A DNA stretch of 64,000 nt from an uncultured Prevotella sp. (GCA_905196835.1 CAJJWN010000002.1:62001-126000); one strand, 5' to 3'. Positions 41,597 to 51,008 are shown, numbered from the stretch's first letter. Notes: generated by a model from the sequence alone, not told the origin. Numbers and translations: made by a program.

Positions 41597-42019
41597 ATGA
41601 AAAATAAATATTCAGTAATTACCATCGTCTCATGTTTCCTGCTTGGATTGTTATGGAACTGGAACAATCTGAGACCAAGAGACTATTGCAGAGATGCCGT
41701 AGATGCGAATTTATACAAAGAGAAAAAGGCCATCAATGAAAAAGGCGACACTGCCGCATATAAAATCTTAGTTGATTCCATGCGGACGGACAAACGTCTT
41801 TCCAAAGGAAGCTACTTTTATTATTCATTCATTATGGCTACAATTTATGAGTATACCCCGGCCAATTTCGATGTATATTGTGCCTTGCGCGATGTTTACA
41901 ACGGTCTGGATTCTATGGATGTTGATACAAAATACATGGCTATGTTTTTTCTGAAAAGAGGTAAAGAAAGAGGTGACGGCAGATGCGAAAAAGAGCTGAA
42001 ACGGATAGAAAAATTATAG
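41597..42019 (+). CDS. AT-rich membrane-anchored protein 2 (unknown function)
   Basis: A 140-residue protein with one N-terminal hydrophobic anchor (YSVITIVSCFLLGLLWNW, about residues 4-21) and a helical exported part (RDAVDANLYKEKKAINEKG ... FDVYCALRDVYNGLDSMD). It is built like protein 1 and shares its AT-rich composition but shows only vague similarity to it. The stretch FLKRGKERGDGRCEKELKR near the end is very basic. The function is unknown. A perfect 56-bp palindrome lies downstream, between this gene and the convergent Crp-type regulator. Confidence 0.75.
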   Translation: MKNKYSVITIVSCFLLGLLWNWNNLRPRDYCRDAVDANLYKEKKAINEKGDTAAYKILVDSMRTDKRLSKGSYFYYSFIMATIYEYTPANFDVYCALRDVYNGLDSMDVDTKYMAMFFLKRGKERGDGRCEKELKRIEKL

Positions 42020-42091
42020 ACATTCTTTAACCTTGGGTAACTTGGGCGGATATATACAGTTGATTAAAGCTTTTCAGAACCAATAAATAAG

Positions 42092-42147
42092 ATATAATAT
42101 GAGAGGGTCATCATGGCTGCAGCCATGATGACCCTCTCATATTATAT
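42092..42147. terminator. Perfect 56-bp palindrome between convergent genes
   Basis: Positions 42092-42119 and 42120-42147 are exact reverse complements over all 28 bases with no loop (ATATAATATGAGAGGG at the outer left, CATGGCTG|CAGCCATG at the centre). It separates the AT-rich gene pair (plus) from the Crp-type gene (minus), and the last base touches the Crp stop codon. An AT-rich outer and GC-rich inner stem fit a bidirectional terminator. Confidence 0.9.
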
Positions 42148-42746
42148 TATTCCCCTAACGTAATGTTTGAGCGTACTCGGCTCAACGTCTCCGGAGTCAT
42201 TTGCAGGTAACTTGCAATATACACCAATGGTGCACGCAAAGATAGTTGCGGAGACAACTTGCAAAGTTTCCTATAACGGTCTTGGGCGGTCTCAAAACGC
42301 ACCAAATCCGCATGTATTTGAGAGTTAATCAATGATTCTTCAAGTATCTTTCTATATAATATCTGTATATTTACATTGTGTAGGGCCACTTCTTCAAGCC
42401 TGGCTTTAGGTAAAGCATATATCAATACAGGCTCTAATGCTTCAACTTGCAAATGGGTCGGTTCTTCTTTGAAAAGGCTTTCAATGCACATTATTATTTC
42501 TCCCTCGGGAGCCATGTGCTCTGTTACGTCTTTGCCTTTTTTAAAATAGAATTGACGCACAAGTCCTTTCTCTATGTAATAAATGTTTTTGCAAACTTCT
42601 CCTTCCTTCAAAATCATGTCGCCTTTGGCAAACTTCATTTGAACAAGTACATTTTCAAGGATGTCAAGCTCGTCGTGAGTCATTGTACTGTACTTACGTG
42701 CAAGCTCTCGCGCTATGTCGCGCTTTGTTTTCAACATCTCTTTCAT
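42147..42746 (-). CDS. Crp/Fnr-family transcription regulator (short form)
   Basis: A 199-residue regulator with a cyclic-nucleotide-binding fold (about residues 20-130, with FAKGDMILKEGEVCKNIYYIEKGL and the phosphate-cassette-like segment ESLFKEEPTHLQVEALEP). A minimal C-terminal helix-turn-helix ends the protein (VYIASYLQMTPETLSRVRSN), as usual for short Bacteroidetes Crp-like proteins. No iron-sulfur cysteines of Fnr are present. The ligand is unknown. The start is supported by an AAAGGAGGT ribosome site nine bases upstream. It is transcribed away from lepA, in the same direction, 36 bases after it. Confidence 0.9.
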   Translation of the reverse strand: MKEMLKTKRDIARELARKYSTMTHDELDILENVLVQMKFAKGDMILKEGEVCKNIYYIEKGLVRQFYFKKGKDVTEHMAPEGEIIMCIESLFKEEPTHLQVEALEPVLIYALPKARLEEVALHNVNIQILYRKILEESLINSQIHADLVRFETAQDRYRKLCKLSPQLSLRAPLVYIASYLQMTPETLSRVRSNITLGE

Positions 42747-42782
42747 TCCTACCTCCTTTCATTATTGTTCAGCTCATGTGCA

Positions 42783-44564
42783 TCAATCTAATTTCAATAC
42801 TGCAAGAAACGCTTTCTGCGGAACTTCTACATTCCCGATTTGTTTCATTCGTTTCTTTCCTTTCTTTTGCTTTTCCAATAACTTGCGTTTACGACTTACA
42901 TCGCCACCGTAACACTTTGCCGTGACGTCTTTACGTACGCACTTTATTGTTTCGCGTGCTATGATTTTTGAACCTATTGCCGCTTGTATGGCAATATCAA
43001 ATTGTTGCCTTGGTATCAGCTCTTTAAGCTTTTCACACATTCTACGCCCCAAAACTACCGCATTGTCCTGATGTGTCAAGGTTGACAGTGCATCAACAGG
43101 CTCACCGTTTAGCAGTATGTCAAGCTTTGCAAGCTTTGACGGGCGGAAGCAATCGACATGGTAGTCAAATGAAGCGTACCCCTTTGAGATGCTTTTCAAC
43201 TTATCATAAAAGTCAATCACAATCTCACCTAATGGTATCATAAAATACAACTCCACCCTGTTTCCGCTGACATATTCTTGTTTGACAAGTTCTCCACGCT
43301 TGTCAAGGCATAGTTTCATTATCGGACCGATATAATCTGTGCTTGTTATTATGGATGCACGAATGTATGGCTCTTCGATGTGGTCTATCATAGTCGCGTC
43401 CGGTAATCCCGAGGGATTATGTACCTCCTTGGCATTTCCTTGTTTGTCATAAACCATGTAGGATACATTGGGAACGGTCGTAATGACATCCATATTAAAT
43501 TCCCTGTCCAAACGCTCTTGTACGATTTCCATATGAAGTAGACCAAGGAAACCACAACGAAAACCGAATCCCAACGCAACCGACGATTCCGGAGAGAATG
43601 TCAATGACGCATCGTTCAACTGCAATTTCTCAAGTGAGGCTCGTAAGTTCTCGTAATCAGCAGGGTCGATGGGATATACTCCGGCAAAAACCATTGGCTT
43701 TACTTCTTGGAAACCTGATATGGCTTTGTCGCATGGAGTGTTTACATGGGTTATCGTATCACCGACCTTTACTTCTTTGCTGTCCTTTATTCCACTTATG
43801 ATATACCCAACGTCTCCTGTCCCCAAGCTTGCCCGAGGTATCATATCCATTTTCAATACTCCGACTTCGTCTGCCACATATTCCATCCCTGTATTGAAAA
43901 ATTTGACTTTATCACCTTTGCTGATGATGCCGTTCTCTATTTTGAAGTAAGCGATTATGCCCCTGAAAGGATTGAAGACAGAATCAAATATCAATGCTTG
44001 TAATGGTGCCTTAGCATCACCTGTAGGGTGCGGAACACGCTCAACTACGGCATCCAATATTTCCTTTATTCCTTCACCGGTCTTGCCTGAAGCACGTAAG
44101 ATTTCACTACGGCTACAGCCTAACAAATCAACAATTTCATCTTCCACCTCATCAGGCATGGCTGACGGCATGTCAATCTTGTTTATTACAGGAATTATCT
44201 CCAAGTCATGTTCAAGCGCCATGTACAAGTTGCTTATAGTTTGGGCTTGTACTCCTTGTGTCGCGTCAACAACAAGCAACGCACCCTCACACGCCGCAAT
44301 GCTTCTGGATACCTCATAAGAAAAGTCAACGTGTCCCGGAGTGTCGATTAGATTAAGCACATACTTTGAACCTTTATAATCGTATTCCATCTGTATGGCA
44401 TGGCTCTTTATCGTGATACCTCGTTCACGCTCAAGTTCCATGTCGTCAAGCATTTGTCCTTCTGTTATTTGGATTGTATTGGTATATTCCAACAAACGGT
44501 CTGCTATAGTAGATTTTCCGTGGTCGATATGTGCTATTATGCAAAAGTTCCTAATTTCGTTCAT
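42783..44564 (-). CDS. lepA: Elongation factor 4 (back-translocating GTPase)
   Basis: A 593-residue translational GTPase from ATG 44564 ([19 protein letters not shown]); the preceding codon is TTG and is not needed. The G motifs are AHIDHGKST (G1), DTPGHVDF (G3), NKIDMP (G4). Beta-barrel and EF-G-like domains III-V follow, and the C-terminal LepA-specific domain contains [29 protein letters not shown]. It remobilises stalled ribosomes and helps 30S biogenesis. A TATATTTG box precedes it. Confidence 0.97.
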   Translation of the reverse strand: MNEIRNFCIIAHIDHGKSTIADRLLEYTNTIQITEGQMLDDMELERERGITIKSHAIQMEYDYKGSKYVLNLIDTPGHVDFSYEVSRSIAACEGALLVVDATQGVQAQTISNLYMALEHDLEIIPVINKIDMPSAMPDEVEDEIVDLLGCSRSEILRASGKTGEGIKEILDAVVERVPHPTGDAKAPLQALIFDSVFNPFRGIIAYFKIENGIISKGDKVKFFNTGMEYVADEVGVLKMDMIPRASLGTGDVGYIISGIKDSKEVKVGDTITHVNTPCDKAISGFQEVKPMVFAGVYPIDPADYENLRASLEKLQLNDASLTFSPESSVALGFGFRCGFLGLLHMEIVQERLDREFNMDVITTVPNVSYMVYDKQGNAKEVHNPSGLPDATMIDHIEEPYIRASIITSTDYIGPIMKLCLDKRGELVKQEYVSGNRVELYFMIPLGEIVIDFYDKLKSISKGYASFDYHVDCFRPSKLAKLDILLNGEPVDALSTLTHQDNAVVLGRRMCEKLKELIPRQQFDIAIQAAIGSKIIARETIKCVRKDVTAKCYGGDVSRKRKLLEKQKKGKKRMKQIGNVEVPQKAFLAVLKLD

Positions 44565-44584
44565 CAATCAATCTTTTTGGAACG

Positions 44585-44592
44585 CAAATATA
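44585..44592 (-). promoter_or_regulatory. lepA: Probable lepA promoter (-7 box)
   Basis: Reads TATATTTG on the minus strand, 21 bases before the lepA start. No good -33 TTTG is visible. Confidence 0.45.
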
Positions 44593-44686
44593 CAAAAAAA
44601 TGCCATTCAGTCCTAAGAATTCGGCTATTTATTATGAATAAATCGAAAAAATCGACTCATGTATATACAGATAGAAAGATATTCCG

Positions 44687-44694
44687 TAACTTTG
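44687..44694 (+). promoter_or_regulatory. Probable promoter of the 44.7-kb lipoprotein (-7 box)
   Basis: TAACTTTG matches the -7 box, 26 bases before the ATG at 44720. The -33 region lacks TTTG. Confidence 0.5.
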
Positions 44695-44719
44695 CATATT
44701 GACTAAGCAAAGTATAAAA

Positions 44720-45118
44720 ATGAAAAAATACTTATTGATTTTAACATGTACTTTTGCATTCACTTCGTGCCATGAAAGTCTTGAAGACAAAGCAGCCCGT
44801 GAAGCAAAGGAGTTTACACGAAAGAACTGTCCCGTTCAAGTTTCGGAATTTATTGTGAACGATAGTATGACTTATGAAAAAGACAAAAGGACAATCCATT
44901 ACTTCTACACCATCAATGGTGCAGCCGACACAACGACCGCAATCAACAGGCAGCAGGCAAAGGAGGAATTGATTAAAGGTGTGAAAGACGCAACATCATT
45001 AAGGACTTACAAGGAGCACGACTTCAACTTTGCTTATACATATTATTCGTCAAAGCACAAAGGGGAAAAACTGATTGAAGTCATCGTCACTCCTAAAGAT
45101 TATAAGAATGTAAAGTAA
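44720..45118 (+). CDS. Small lipoprotein (unknown function)
   Basis: A 132-residue lipoprotein from ATG 44720 (MKKYLLILTCTFAFTSC); the longer frame starts with TTG and adds a non-signal stretch. The lipidated Cys17 is followed by a charged domain with EFIVNDSMTYEKDKRTIHYF and a C-terminal EKLIEVIVTPKDYKNVK that looks like a beta-strand end. I recognise no named family. It stands alone between lepA (divergent) and the TSCPD gene (convergent), with a shared hairpin terminator. Confidence 0.8.
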   Translation: MKKYLLILTCTFAFTSCHESLEDKAAREAKEFTRKNCPVQVSEFIVNDSMTYEKDKRTIHYFYTINGAADTTTAINRQQAKEELIKGVKDATSLRTYKEHDFNFAYTYYSSKHKGEKLIEVIVTPKDYKNVK

Positions 45119-45137
45119 CGAACTTACATAAAAACAG

Positions 45138-45165
45138 TACGAGGGTGTTGTTGAACACCCTCGTA
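45138..45165. terminator. Bidirectional terminator between the lipoprotein and TSCPD genes
   Basis: TACGAGGGTGTT (45138-45149) and AACACCCTCGTA (45154-45165) pair exactly with a four-base loop. T-rich tracts lie on both sides (TTTATTTTG on plus, GTTTTTATG on minus), so it can end both convergent genes. Confidence 0.9.
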
Positions 45166-45166
45166 T

Positions 45167-45424
45167 TTATTTTGTATTTTTCAGTGCGTCAATAGCACGG
45201 CATAGTTGGTCTGGACAACTTGTCAGCTTGCTTCCGCAACGAATACCATCAAGGCGTTTTTTAACTTCATCAGCATCCATTCCCTTTACCAGAGAGCAGA
45301 TACCTTGTAAGTTTCCATTGCAGCCGCCGATAAAACTTATGTCGCTTATCCGATTGCCGTCATCAATCTCAAGATTGATAACTTTGCTGCAAGTACCTGA
45401 TGTTGTGTATGAAATCTTTTTCAC
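45167..45424 (-). CDS. TSCPD-domain protein (TIGR03905-type)
   Basis: An 85-residue protein of the TSCPD family, often found as a domain in or near ribonucleotide reductases. The pattern of cysteines fits: GTCSKV, GGCNGNLQGIC, RCGSKLTSCPDQLC. The last motif, S/TSCPDQL, gives the family its name. The cysteines suggest metal or thiol chemistry, but the stand-alone protein has no settled function. It starts 31 bases after the YebC stop, probably in one transcript with yebC. Confidence 0.92.
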   Translation of the reverse strand: MKKISYTTSGTCSKVINLEIDDGNRISDISFIGGCNGNLQGICSLVKGMDADEVKKRLDGIRCGSKLTSCPDQLCRAIDALKNTK

Positions 45425-45455
45425 TTAAACAAAATATTAATATCCGCTGAAACAA

Positions 45456-46184
45456 TTATTCTTCAGGCTTCATGTTGGTATAAACATTCTGCACATCGTC
45501 ATCATCCTCAAGCAAGTCTACCATCTTGTCTATCGTCGCACGTTCCTCCGCGGTAACATCCTTCAGGTCGTTGGGAATGCGTGTGAACTCTGCACCTGTA
45601 ACTTCAAAGCCGTTTTCTTCCAAATGTTTTTGAATGTCACCAAAACTTTTCGGGTCGCCGTATATTGTTATTTCGTCAGTCTCATCGTCTACGTCATAGT
45701 CTTCCTCTACGCCATAATCAATAAGGTCGAGGATTAATTCGTCAATATCGAGACCGTCCTTTTTCTTGAATGTGAAAACGCATTTGTGGTCGAACAAGAA
45801 AGACAGGCTGCCCATTGTACCAAGGTTGCCGCTGAACTTGTTGAATATTGCACGCACATTGCCTACCGTGCGGGTGGTATTGTCTGTCGCAGCGTCTACA
45901 AATATAGCAATGCCATGCGGGCCATATCCTTCATACGTAACTTCCTTGTAGTCGCTTTGGTCTTTACCCATAGCGTTCTTTATCGCACGCTTCACATTCT
46001 CCAGCGGCATATTCTCACGTTTCGCATTGAGGATTATCGAACGCAAGTGTGGATTGTTGTCCGGGTCGGGACCGCCAGCTTTCACGGCAATGGCTATTTG
46101 TTTGCCAATCTTTGTAAAAGTCCTGGCCATATGGCCCCATCTTTTCAGCTTGGTAGCTTTACGGTATTCAAATGCTCTTCCCAT
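45456..46184 (-). CDS. YebC/PmpR-family protein
   Basis: A 242-residue member of the YebC family, with MGRAFEYRKATKLKRWGHMARTFTKIGKQI at the N-terminus (the Bacteroidetes variant of the usual GHSKW start), then NVKRAIKNAMGKDQSDYKEVTYEGYGPHGIAIFVDAATDN. Some family members are transcription regulators; others help ribosomes through difficult sequences. The C-terminus is very acidic (LLEDDDDVQNVYTNMKPEE). It lies 34 bases after pheT, so co-expression with pheT is likely. Confidence 0.93.
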   Translation of the reverse strand: MGRAFEYRKATKLKRWGHMARTFTKIGKQIAIAVKAGGPDPDNNPHLRSIILNAKRENMPLENVKRAIKNAMGKDQSDYKEVTYEGYGPHGIAIFVDAATDNTTRTVGNVRAIFNKFSGNLGTMGSLSFLFDHKCVFTFKKKDGLDIDELILDLIDYGVEEDYDVDDETDEITIYGDPKSFGDIQKHLEENGFEVTGAEFTRIPNDLKDVTAEERATIDKMVDLLEDDDDVQNVYTNMKPEE

Positions 46185-46218
46185 ATTTATTGTTTTATAA
46201 TTATCTTGTTGTTGTGTA

Positions 46219-48681
46219 TTATCTCAATTCTGCGTTAAGTTCTTTCTTCAAGTTGTTTATCAACTTACCCATAATGGCATCTATCTGCTTGTCTGTCAAT
46301 GTCTTGCTCTCGTCTTGGAGGATGAAATTCACAGCATAGCTCTTTTTGCCTTCAGGCAGGTTCTTACCTTCATAAACGTCGAAAAGCTCAACCTTTTTCA
46401 AGAACTTGCGTTCTGTCTGGTTGGCAATGCGTTCAATGTCTCCGAACTTCACGTTCTTGTCTATCAGCAATGCCAAGTCACGGCTGACAGCCGGGTACTT
46501 GCTGATTTCGTGGAAGCCAACGACATTTTTATTGACAGCCTTGACTACGTCATTCCAATGAATGTCGGCATAATAAACAGGATTGTCTATGCCAAACGCT
46601 TTCATCAACTTTTTGCTGACTACGCCTAATTCAGCCAAAACTTTACCGTTTCTGGTCTCCAAAGCCATGGCGTTGGAAAAGATGTCATTATCGGATTTCT
46701 TTACAACAAGCTGTTCTGAAGCTACGCCAACACGCCTTAACACGTTTACAACGTAAGCTTTCAGTTCATAAAACGTTGAGTCTTCATCGGCATGTGCCCA
46801 GCTGCCCGACACCCGTTTGCCTGTTACCCAAAGGCCAAGATGCGTCTGCTCCTTATACGCCTGCATCGGATTATCAGGATTTTGCTTGGCTGGGTTGTAC
46901 TCATAGACATTGCCAAATTCAAAAAGGCGTAAGTCGGGGTTTTTCCTGTTGGCGTTGTATGCTATACTTTCAAGACCTCCAAATAGCAGAGTCGCACGCA
47001 TGACATTCAAGTCAGAACTCAACGGATTCATGATTTTTACAAGATTGTCTTCATGATAACTGTTCAAACCTGTGTAATAAGCACTCTTTGTCAAAGAGTT
47101 GTTCATAATCTCGTTGAAGCCACATCCAACAAGCTGCTCCCCTATAACGTTCTCAAGCTTGTGCTTGTTGTCCTCGTATCCCTTGATTACAAGCGAGCTT
47201 TTCAGCTGTGTAGGTATCTCCACATTATTATACCCGTAGATGCGCAAGATGTCTTCAACCACATCACAAGGACGCTGCACATCGACACGATAAGGTGGAA
47301 CGCTAAGCTCTATACCGTCACTTGTCTCAGAGTCAATCTTCATTTCCAAGCTTGTGACGATAGACTTTATCATTTCAGGCTGCAAGTCCTTGCCTATCAG
47401 GCTATTAACATAATCATATTTCAACGAAACCTTGAAGTCTTGCATCGGTTCCGGATAAACATCGTTTATTTCCATAGACACCTTGCCCCCGGCAAGTTCC
47501 TTGCACATGATGGCTGCCTGCTTCAGCGCATATATTACTCCATTGGGGTCTATTCCACGCTCAAAGCGGAACGATGCGTCCGTGCTAAGGCCGTGGCGGC
47601 GTGCGCTTTTCCTTATCCATGTAGGATGGAAATACGCGCTTTCAAGGACTACGTTCCTTGTAGTCTCATACGTGCCGCTGCCCTTTCCGCCAAATACGCC
47701 GGCTATGCACATGGCATCTTCCTCGTTGCATATTGCAAGGTCGTGTGAGCCGAGCTTGTGCTCTACTCCGTCCAGTGTAACGAACGGTGTGCCTTCAGGC
47801 ATGGTCTTGACAACAATATGATGGCCTGCCACCATGTCGGCATCAAAACAATGCAACGGCTGGCCGTAAGCCATCATTATATAATTGGTTATGTCTACGA
47901 TGTTGTTTATCGGGCGCAGGCCTATCACGCGGAGCCTGTCTTGCAGCCATGCCGGGCTCTCCTTGACCTCGCAATCGGTTATGCTTACGCAGGCATAGCG
48001 TTTGCAGGCGTCATGGTTCTCTATTGTCACCTTTACAGGCAGGTCATTGTTGTCAACGGCGAAACCATTGCAGTCAGGACGATGCAGCGACGTTTCATAG
48101 CCATTGCGTACCAACCATGCGTAAAGGTCGCGCGCTACGCCCCAGTGAGACAGCGCGTCGGCACGGTTGGCGGTTATGTCAATCTCGATGAGCCAGTCGC
48201 TCTCCAAGTTGTAATATTCCGCCGCAGGCTGGCCTACCTTTGCGTCTTCCGGCAACACTATTATGCCATCATGGCTTGTGCCCACGCCTATTTCGTCTTC
48301 GGCGCATATCATGCCGTAACTTTCAACGCCACGCAGTTTGGATTTCTTTATCACAAATTCCTTGTCGCCATCATACAGGACGCAGCCCAAGTCGGCCACT
48401 ATAACCTTCTGCCCTGCGGCAACGTTCGGAGCTCCGCATACTATCTGCGACGGCGTTTCACGCCCAAGGTCAACCGTTGTGACATGCAGATGGTCTGAAT
48501 TCGGGTGGGGTTCGCAGGTAAGCACTTTGCCTACATACAAGCCTTTAAGTCCGCCCTTGATGCTCTGCACTTCCTCCAAGGCGTCTACTTCAAGTCCGGT
48601 AGATGTAAGGGCGTCGCAAACTTCTTGAGGCGTAAGGGTGAAATCAACGTATTCCTTAAGCCATTTATAAGATATGTTCAT
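46219..48681 (-). CDS. pheT: Phenylalanyl-tRNA synthetase beta subunit
   Basis: The 820-residue structural and editing subunit, from the ATG at 48681 (MNISYKWLKEYVDFTLTPQ). Order of domains: N-terminal B1, an EMAP/tRNA-binding OB fold (about residues 40-150, VLTCEPHPNSDHLHV), B3/B4 editing domain (about 210-370), B5 DNA-binding-like domain (about 400-475), catalytic-like core, and a C-terminal ferredoxin-like anticodon-binding domain (ISKYPAVSRDLALLIDKNVK). The partner pheS is 20 kb away on the opposite strand. A strong promoter lies at 48716-48747. Confidence 0.97.
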   Translation of the reverse strand: MNISYKWLKEYVDFTLTPQEVCDALTSTGLEVDALEEVQSIKGGLKGLYVGKVLTCEPHPNSDHLHVTTVDLGRETPSQIVCGAPNVAAGQKVIVADLGCVLYDGDKEFVIKKSKLRGVESYGMICAEDEIGVGTSHDGIIVLPEDAKVGQPAAEYYNLESDWLIEIDITANRADALSHWGVARDLYAWLVRNGYETSLHRPDCNGFAVDNNDLPVKVTIENHDACKRYACVSITDCEVKESPAWLQDRLRVIGLRPINNIVDITNYIMMAYGQPLHCFDADMVAGHHIVVKTMPEGTPFVTLDGVEHKLGSHDLAICNEEDAMCIAGVFGGKGSGTYETTRNVVLESAYFHPTWIRKSARRHGLSTDASFRFERGIDPNGVIYALKQAAIMCKELAGGKVSMEINDVYPEPMQDFKVSLKYDYVNSLIGKDLQPEMIKSIVTSLEMKIDSETSDGIELSVPPYRVDVQRPCDVVEDILRIYGYNNVEIPTQLKSSLVIKGYEDNKHKLENVIGEQLVGCGFNEIMNNSLTKSAYYTGLNSYHEDNLVKIMNPLSSDLNVMRATLLFGGLESIAYNANRKNPDLRLFEFGNVYEYNPAKQNPDNPMQAYKEQTHLGLWVTGKRVSGSWAHADEDSTFYELKAYVVNVLRRVGVASEQLVVKKSDNDIFSNAMALETRNGKVLAELGVVSKKLMKAFGIDNPVYYADIHWNDVVKAVNKNVVGFHEISKYPAVSRDLALLIDKNVKFGDIERIANQTERKFLKKVELFDVYEGKNLPEGKKSYAVNFILQDESKTLTDKQIDAIMGKLINNLKKELNAELR

Positions 48682-48715
48682 CGCGAATTGATTTATGCAA
48701 TTTTTAAACCGACCG

Positions 48716-48747
48716 CAAAAGTAGTAATTTTTAATCACTTACACAAA
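48716..48747 (-). promoter_or_regulatory. pheT: Strong promoter of the pheT-yebC unit
   Basis: On the minus strand TTTG (48747-48744), 20 bases, then TACTTTTG (48723-48716): a close consensus match, 35 bases before the pheT start. Confidence 0.75.
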
Positions 48748-48806
48748 AGTTTGCGGTAAAAACAACAGGTTGTGCCTTAATCGTGCTTTAAACGTGGCGG
48801 CAATGA

Positions 48807-49739
48807 TTACCGCCATGAAAGCCAGACTACTCTCATACCCGTCATGGTGCGTTGTTTTTGCAGATAGACGTACAACGTCTGCGGTTCTTCTACGACCTTG
48901 CGCCTAAGGCTGGAGGCGTTGAGAAGATGCAGCCCGTCATCATGCCACACGGCGAAGCCTATGTGCTGTATGTCAAGTCCTTTCAGCGTGGTGGTAAGGG
49001 CTATGATGTCACCGTCTTTTACCGTGTTCCGTAATAAAGACGTATTCTTTACTGCGGATTTAGGAATGTATTTGAATGCCAGCTTGTTAAGGCTTCTTTC
49101 CGTTTCTGCTATTTGCGGCACGTATTCAGGGTTTTCCTTCAGCATTTTGTATTTGCTTGGGTATGTTGACATATAATATACGTTGATTTTCTGAGTTGCT
49201 GAAAACGGTGGCACCGGCGACTGTATCTCACGGCACAAGCCCTTGGCTGTGTTGTCTTCTATCCAGTCAGTAAAGTAATGCAGTCGGCTTACATAATGTG
49301 GAACACCACCGCCACGGTAACGTATCTTCTGCAAATTGGCGCAGAATGCACCGAATGAATAGGCTTTTTGCCTGACGCACATGGTCAGGGCCACAACGTT
49401 TTCTACATACGTGGTACAGTCAAGCTGCCTAAGGTTGACAACAAGACGCTCGCGCTTGTTTACTTCAAGAGTGTGCGCCACGTAAGGCAGGCCAAGCAAT
49501 TTGCGTGCAAAATATATCGTGAAATTCGTCCCTTCCGCCTGGAGGCGTGCGCTGTTGAGCAGTGAAACGACCTTCATGCTGTCCGATTTGCTGTATTGTA
49601 CATACTCCGCGACACTTTGTTTGACGCTGTTTTCATTTGATGAGGCATGTTGCCATGTCGGCTTTTCGCCACAGACATGCACACAGGCAAAGACCATGCA
49701 GAAGGCCGTTGATATGAGAATGCGATATGATTTGTTCAT
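48807..49739 (-). CDS. DUF1460-type exported peptidase/amidase-like protein
   Basis: A 310-residue protein with signal peptide MNKSYRILISTAFCMVFACVHVCG. The DUF1460 domain (about residues 70-300) includes LRQLDCTTYVENVVALTM, whose Cys is the likely nucleophile of a papain-like NlpC/P60-related fold, and the later DIQHIGFAVWHDDGLHLLNASS with the conserved His. Related proteins are N-acetylmuramoyl-L-alanine amidase-like enzymes that trim wall fragments; the substrate here is inferred. The start is ATG 49739 rather than the TTG two codons earlier. Confidence 0.88.
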   Translation of the reverse strand: MNKSYRILISTAFCMVFACVHVCGEKPTWQHASSNENSVKQSVAEYVQYSKSDSMKVVSLLNSARLQAEGTNFTIYFARKLLGLPYVAHTLEVNKRERLVVNLRQLDCTTYVENVVALTMCVRQKAYSFGAFCANLQKIRYRGGGVPHYVSRLHYFTDWIEDNTAKGLCREIQSPVPPFSATQKINVYYMSTYPSKYKMLKENPEYVPQIAETERSLNKLAFKYIPKSAVKNTSLLRNTVKDGDIIALTTTLKGLDIQHIGFAVWHDDGLHLLNASSLRRKVVEEPQTLYVYLQKQRTMTGMRVVWLSWR

Positions 49740-49759
49740 GAACAATTTATATTTGAAGA

Positions 49760-49862
49760 TGCTTGTATTTGTAAAAGACCGTCAATAGCGCCCTCAAAGG
49801 CCGTCTTTGACCGGGTTAAAGACGGCCTTTGAGAATGCCAAAGACGGCATATTGGAAAGCGT
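49760..49862. repeat. Hairpin-rich intergenic repeat (short form, copy C) with terminator stem
   Basis: TTGTAAAAGACCGTC opens the element. Perfect 15-base arms TCAAAGGCCGTCTTT (49794-49808) and AAAGACGGCCTTTGA (49818-49832) enclose a nine-base loop, followed by CCAAAGACGG. It lies between two genes on the same strand and should stop transcription of the gene above it. The GACGG..CTTT units are the same as in the other elements. Confidence 0.85.
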
Positions 49863-49878
49863 ATTGAATGAAAGCTTG

Positions 49879-50862
49879 TCAGAATTTGCCTAAAACCCTG
49901 TCCATCACCCAGTTAACAGGAGTGGTCGAGACGCTCGTACATGAGCATACGCCTATACCCTGCAAGTCTTCAATCACGGCTTTTATTATCGGCAGCTGCA
50001 CGTATGGAGGGTTGGGTACGGTGATGCTTGTAGTGCCTTCGCTTGTCACGAGCTGGATAGGGTCGTAATTGTAAACCGAGAAACACAGCATTCCCTTGTC
50101 CCCGATTACTTCTATGCGGTCCTCCTTGGCCGACTTATGTCCGACGAAACACCACGAGCCGCTTCCCGGCAGTCCGCTCTCAAAGCGGAAACACGCACTG
50201 ACGCTGTCTTCTGCCTGATACAGGCCGGCGCGGTTGGCGCACATGCCTTCTGCCTCGACTATGACCCCAAACAGGTCTTGCAGCAAGTCGAGCTGGTGAG
50301 GAGCAAGGTCGTAGAAGTAGCCGCCGCCGGCAATGTCGGGCTGCAAACGCCACGGAAGGGTTGCTCCTGCCGAGTAGTCAAGGTCGCGTGGAGGGCAAGA
50401 GAACCTTATTTGTACGTTCATTATGTCGCCAATCACTTTTTGTTGTATGATGTCCTTCACCTTCTTAAAATATGGCAGGTATCTTCTGTAATATGCCACG
50501 AAGCAAGGAACTCCCGTCTGTTCGCTTACACGGTTTATCCTCGCGCAATCGTCATAATTGGCCGCCAACGGCTTTTCCACATAGACAGGCTTGCCGGCAC
50601 GCATCGCCATAATGGCGAATGTGGCGTGGCTTGAAGGCGGCGTGGCTATGTAAATGGCGTTTACGTCAGGGTCGTTGATAAGCTCTTGGGCGTCGGTGTA
50701 CCATCTTTTCACATGGTGGCGTTCGGCGTATGAGCGTGCCTTGTCGGCGTTGCGGCTCATCACGGCAATCACTTCAGAGCCTTCAACATCATTGAAGGCA
50801 GGCCCCGACTTCTTTTCTGTAACTTCGCCGCAACCTATAAATCCCCATTTTAGAAGTTTCAT
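49879..50862 (-). CDS. Gfo/Idh/MocA-family oxidoreductase
   Basis: A 327-residue NAD(P)-dependent oxidoreductase. The N-terminal Rossmann domain begins WGFIGCGEVTEKKSGPAF (residues 6-23), where the usual GxGxxG is partly altered, and includes PPSSHATFAIMAMRAGKPVYVEKPLA, in which EKP holds the family's catalytic lysine. The second domain contains SCPPRDLDYSAGATLPWRLQPDIAGGGYFYDLAPHQLDLLQDLFG, typical of sugar-modifying members. The substrate is unknown; sugars or cyclitols are likely. A TAACTTTG box is 117 bases upstream, and the leader holds two hairpins (about 50896-50914 and 50928-50956). Confidence 0.9.
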   Translation of the reverse strand: MKLLKWGFIGCGEVTEKKSGPAFNDVEGSEVIAVMSRNADKARSYAERHHVKRWYTDAQELINDPDVNAIYIATPPSSHATFAIMAMRAGKPVYVEKPLAANYDDCARINRVSEQTGVPCFVAYYRRYLPYFKKVKDIIQQKVIGDIMNVQIRFSCPPRDLDYSAGATLPWRLQPDIAGGGYFYDLAPHQLDLLQDLFGVIVEAEGMCANRAGLYQAEDSVSACFRFESGLPGSGSWCFVGHKSAKEDRIEVIGDKGMLCFSVYNYDPIQLVTSEGTTSITVPNPPYVQLPIIKAVIEDLQGIGVCSCTSVSTTPVNWVMDRVLGKF

Positions 50863-50978
50863 TACATTATTATATTAGATGTATTGTTTTTATAAAAATG
50901 GCAAACTGCCATTTGATTGGCGTACATGGAGATGACCGCGTCGGGCATATCTCCATCCTACAACCGCTTATTTTCGGG

Positions 50979-50986
50979 CAAAGTTA
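50979..50986 (-). promoter_or_regulatory. Probable promoter of the oxidoreductase gene (-7 box)
   Basis: Reads TAACTTTG on the minus strand. It gives a long leader with two hairpins, ATGGCA..TGCCAT and ATGGAGAT..ATCTCCAT. The -33 region lacks TTTG. Confidence 0.4.
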
Positions 50987-51008
50987 GCAAATTTTATCCA
51001 TATCATAG

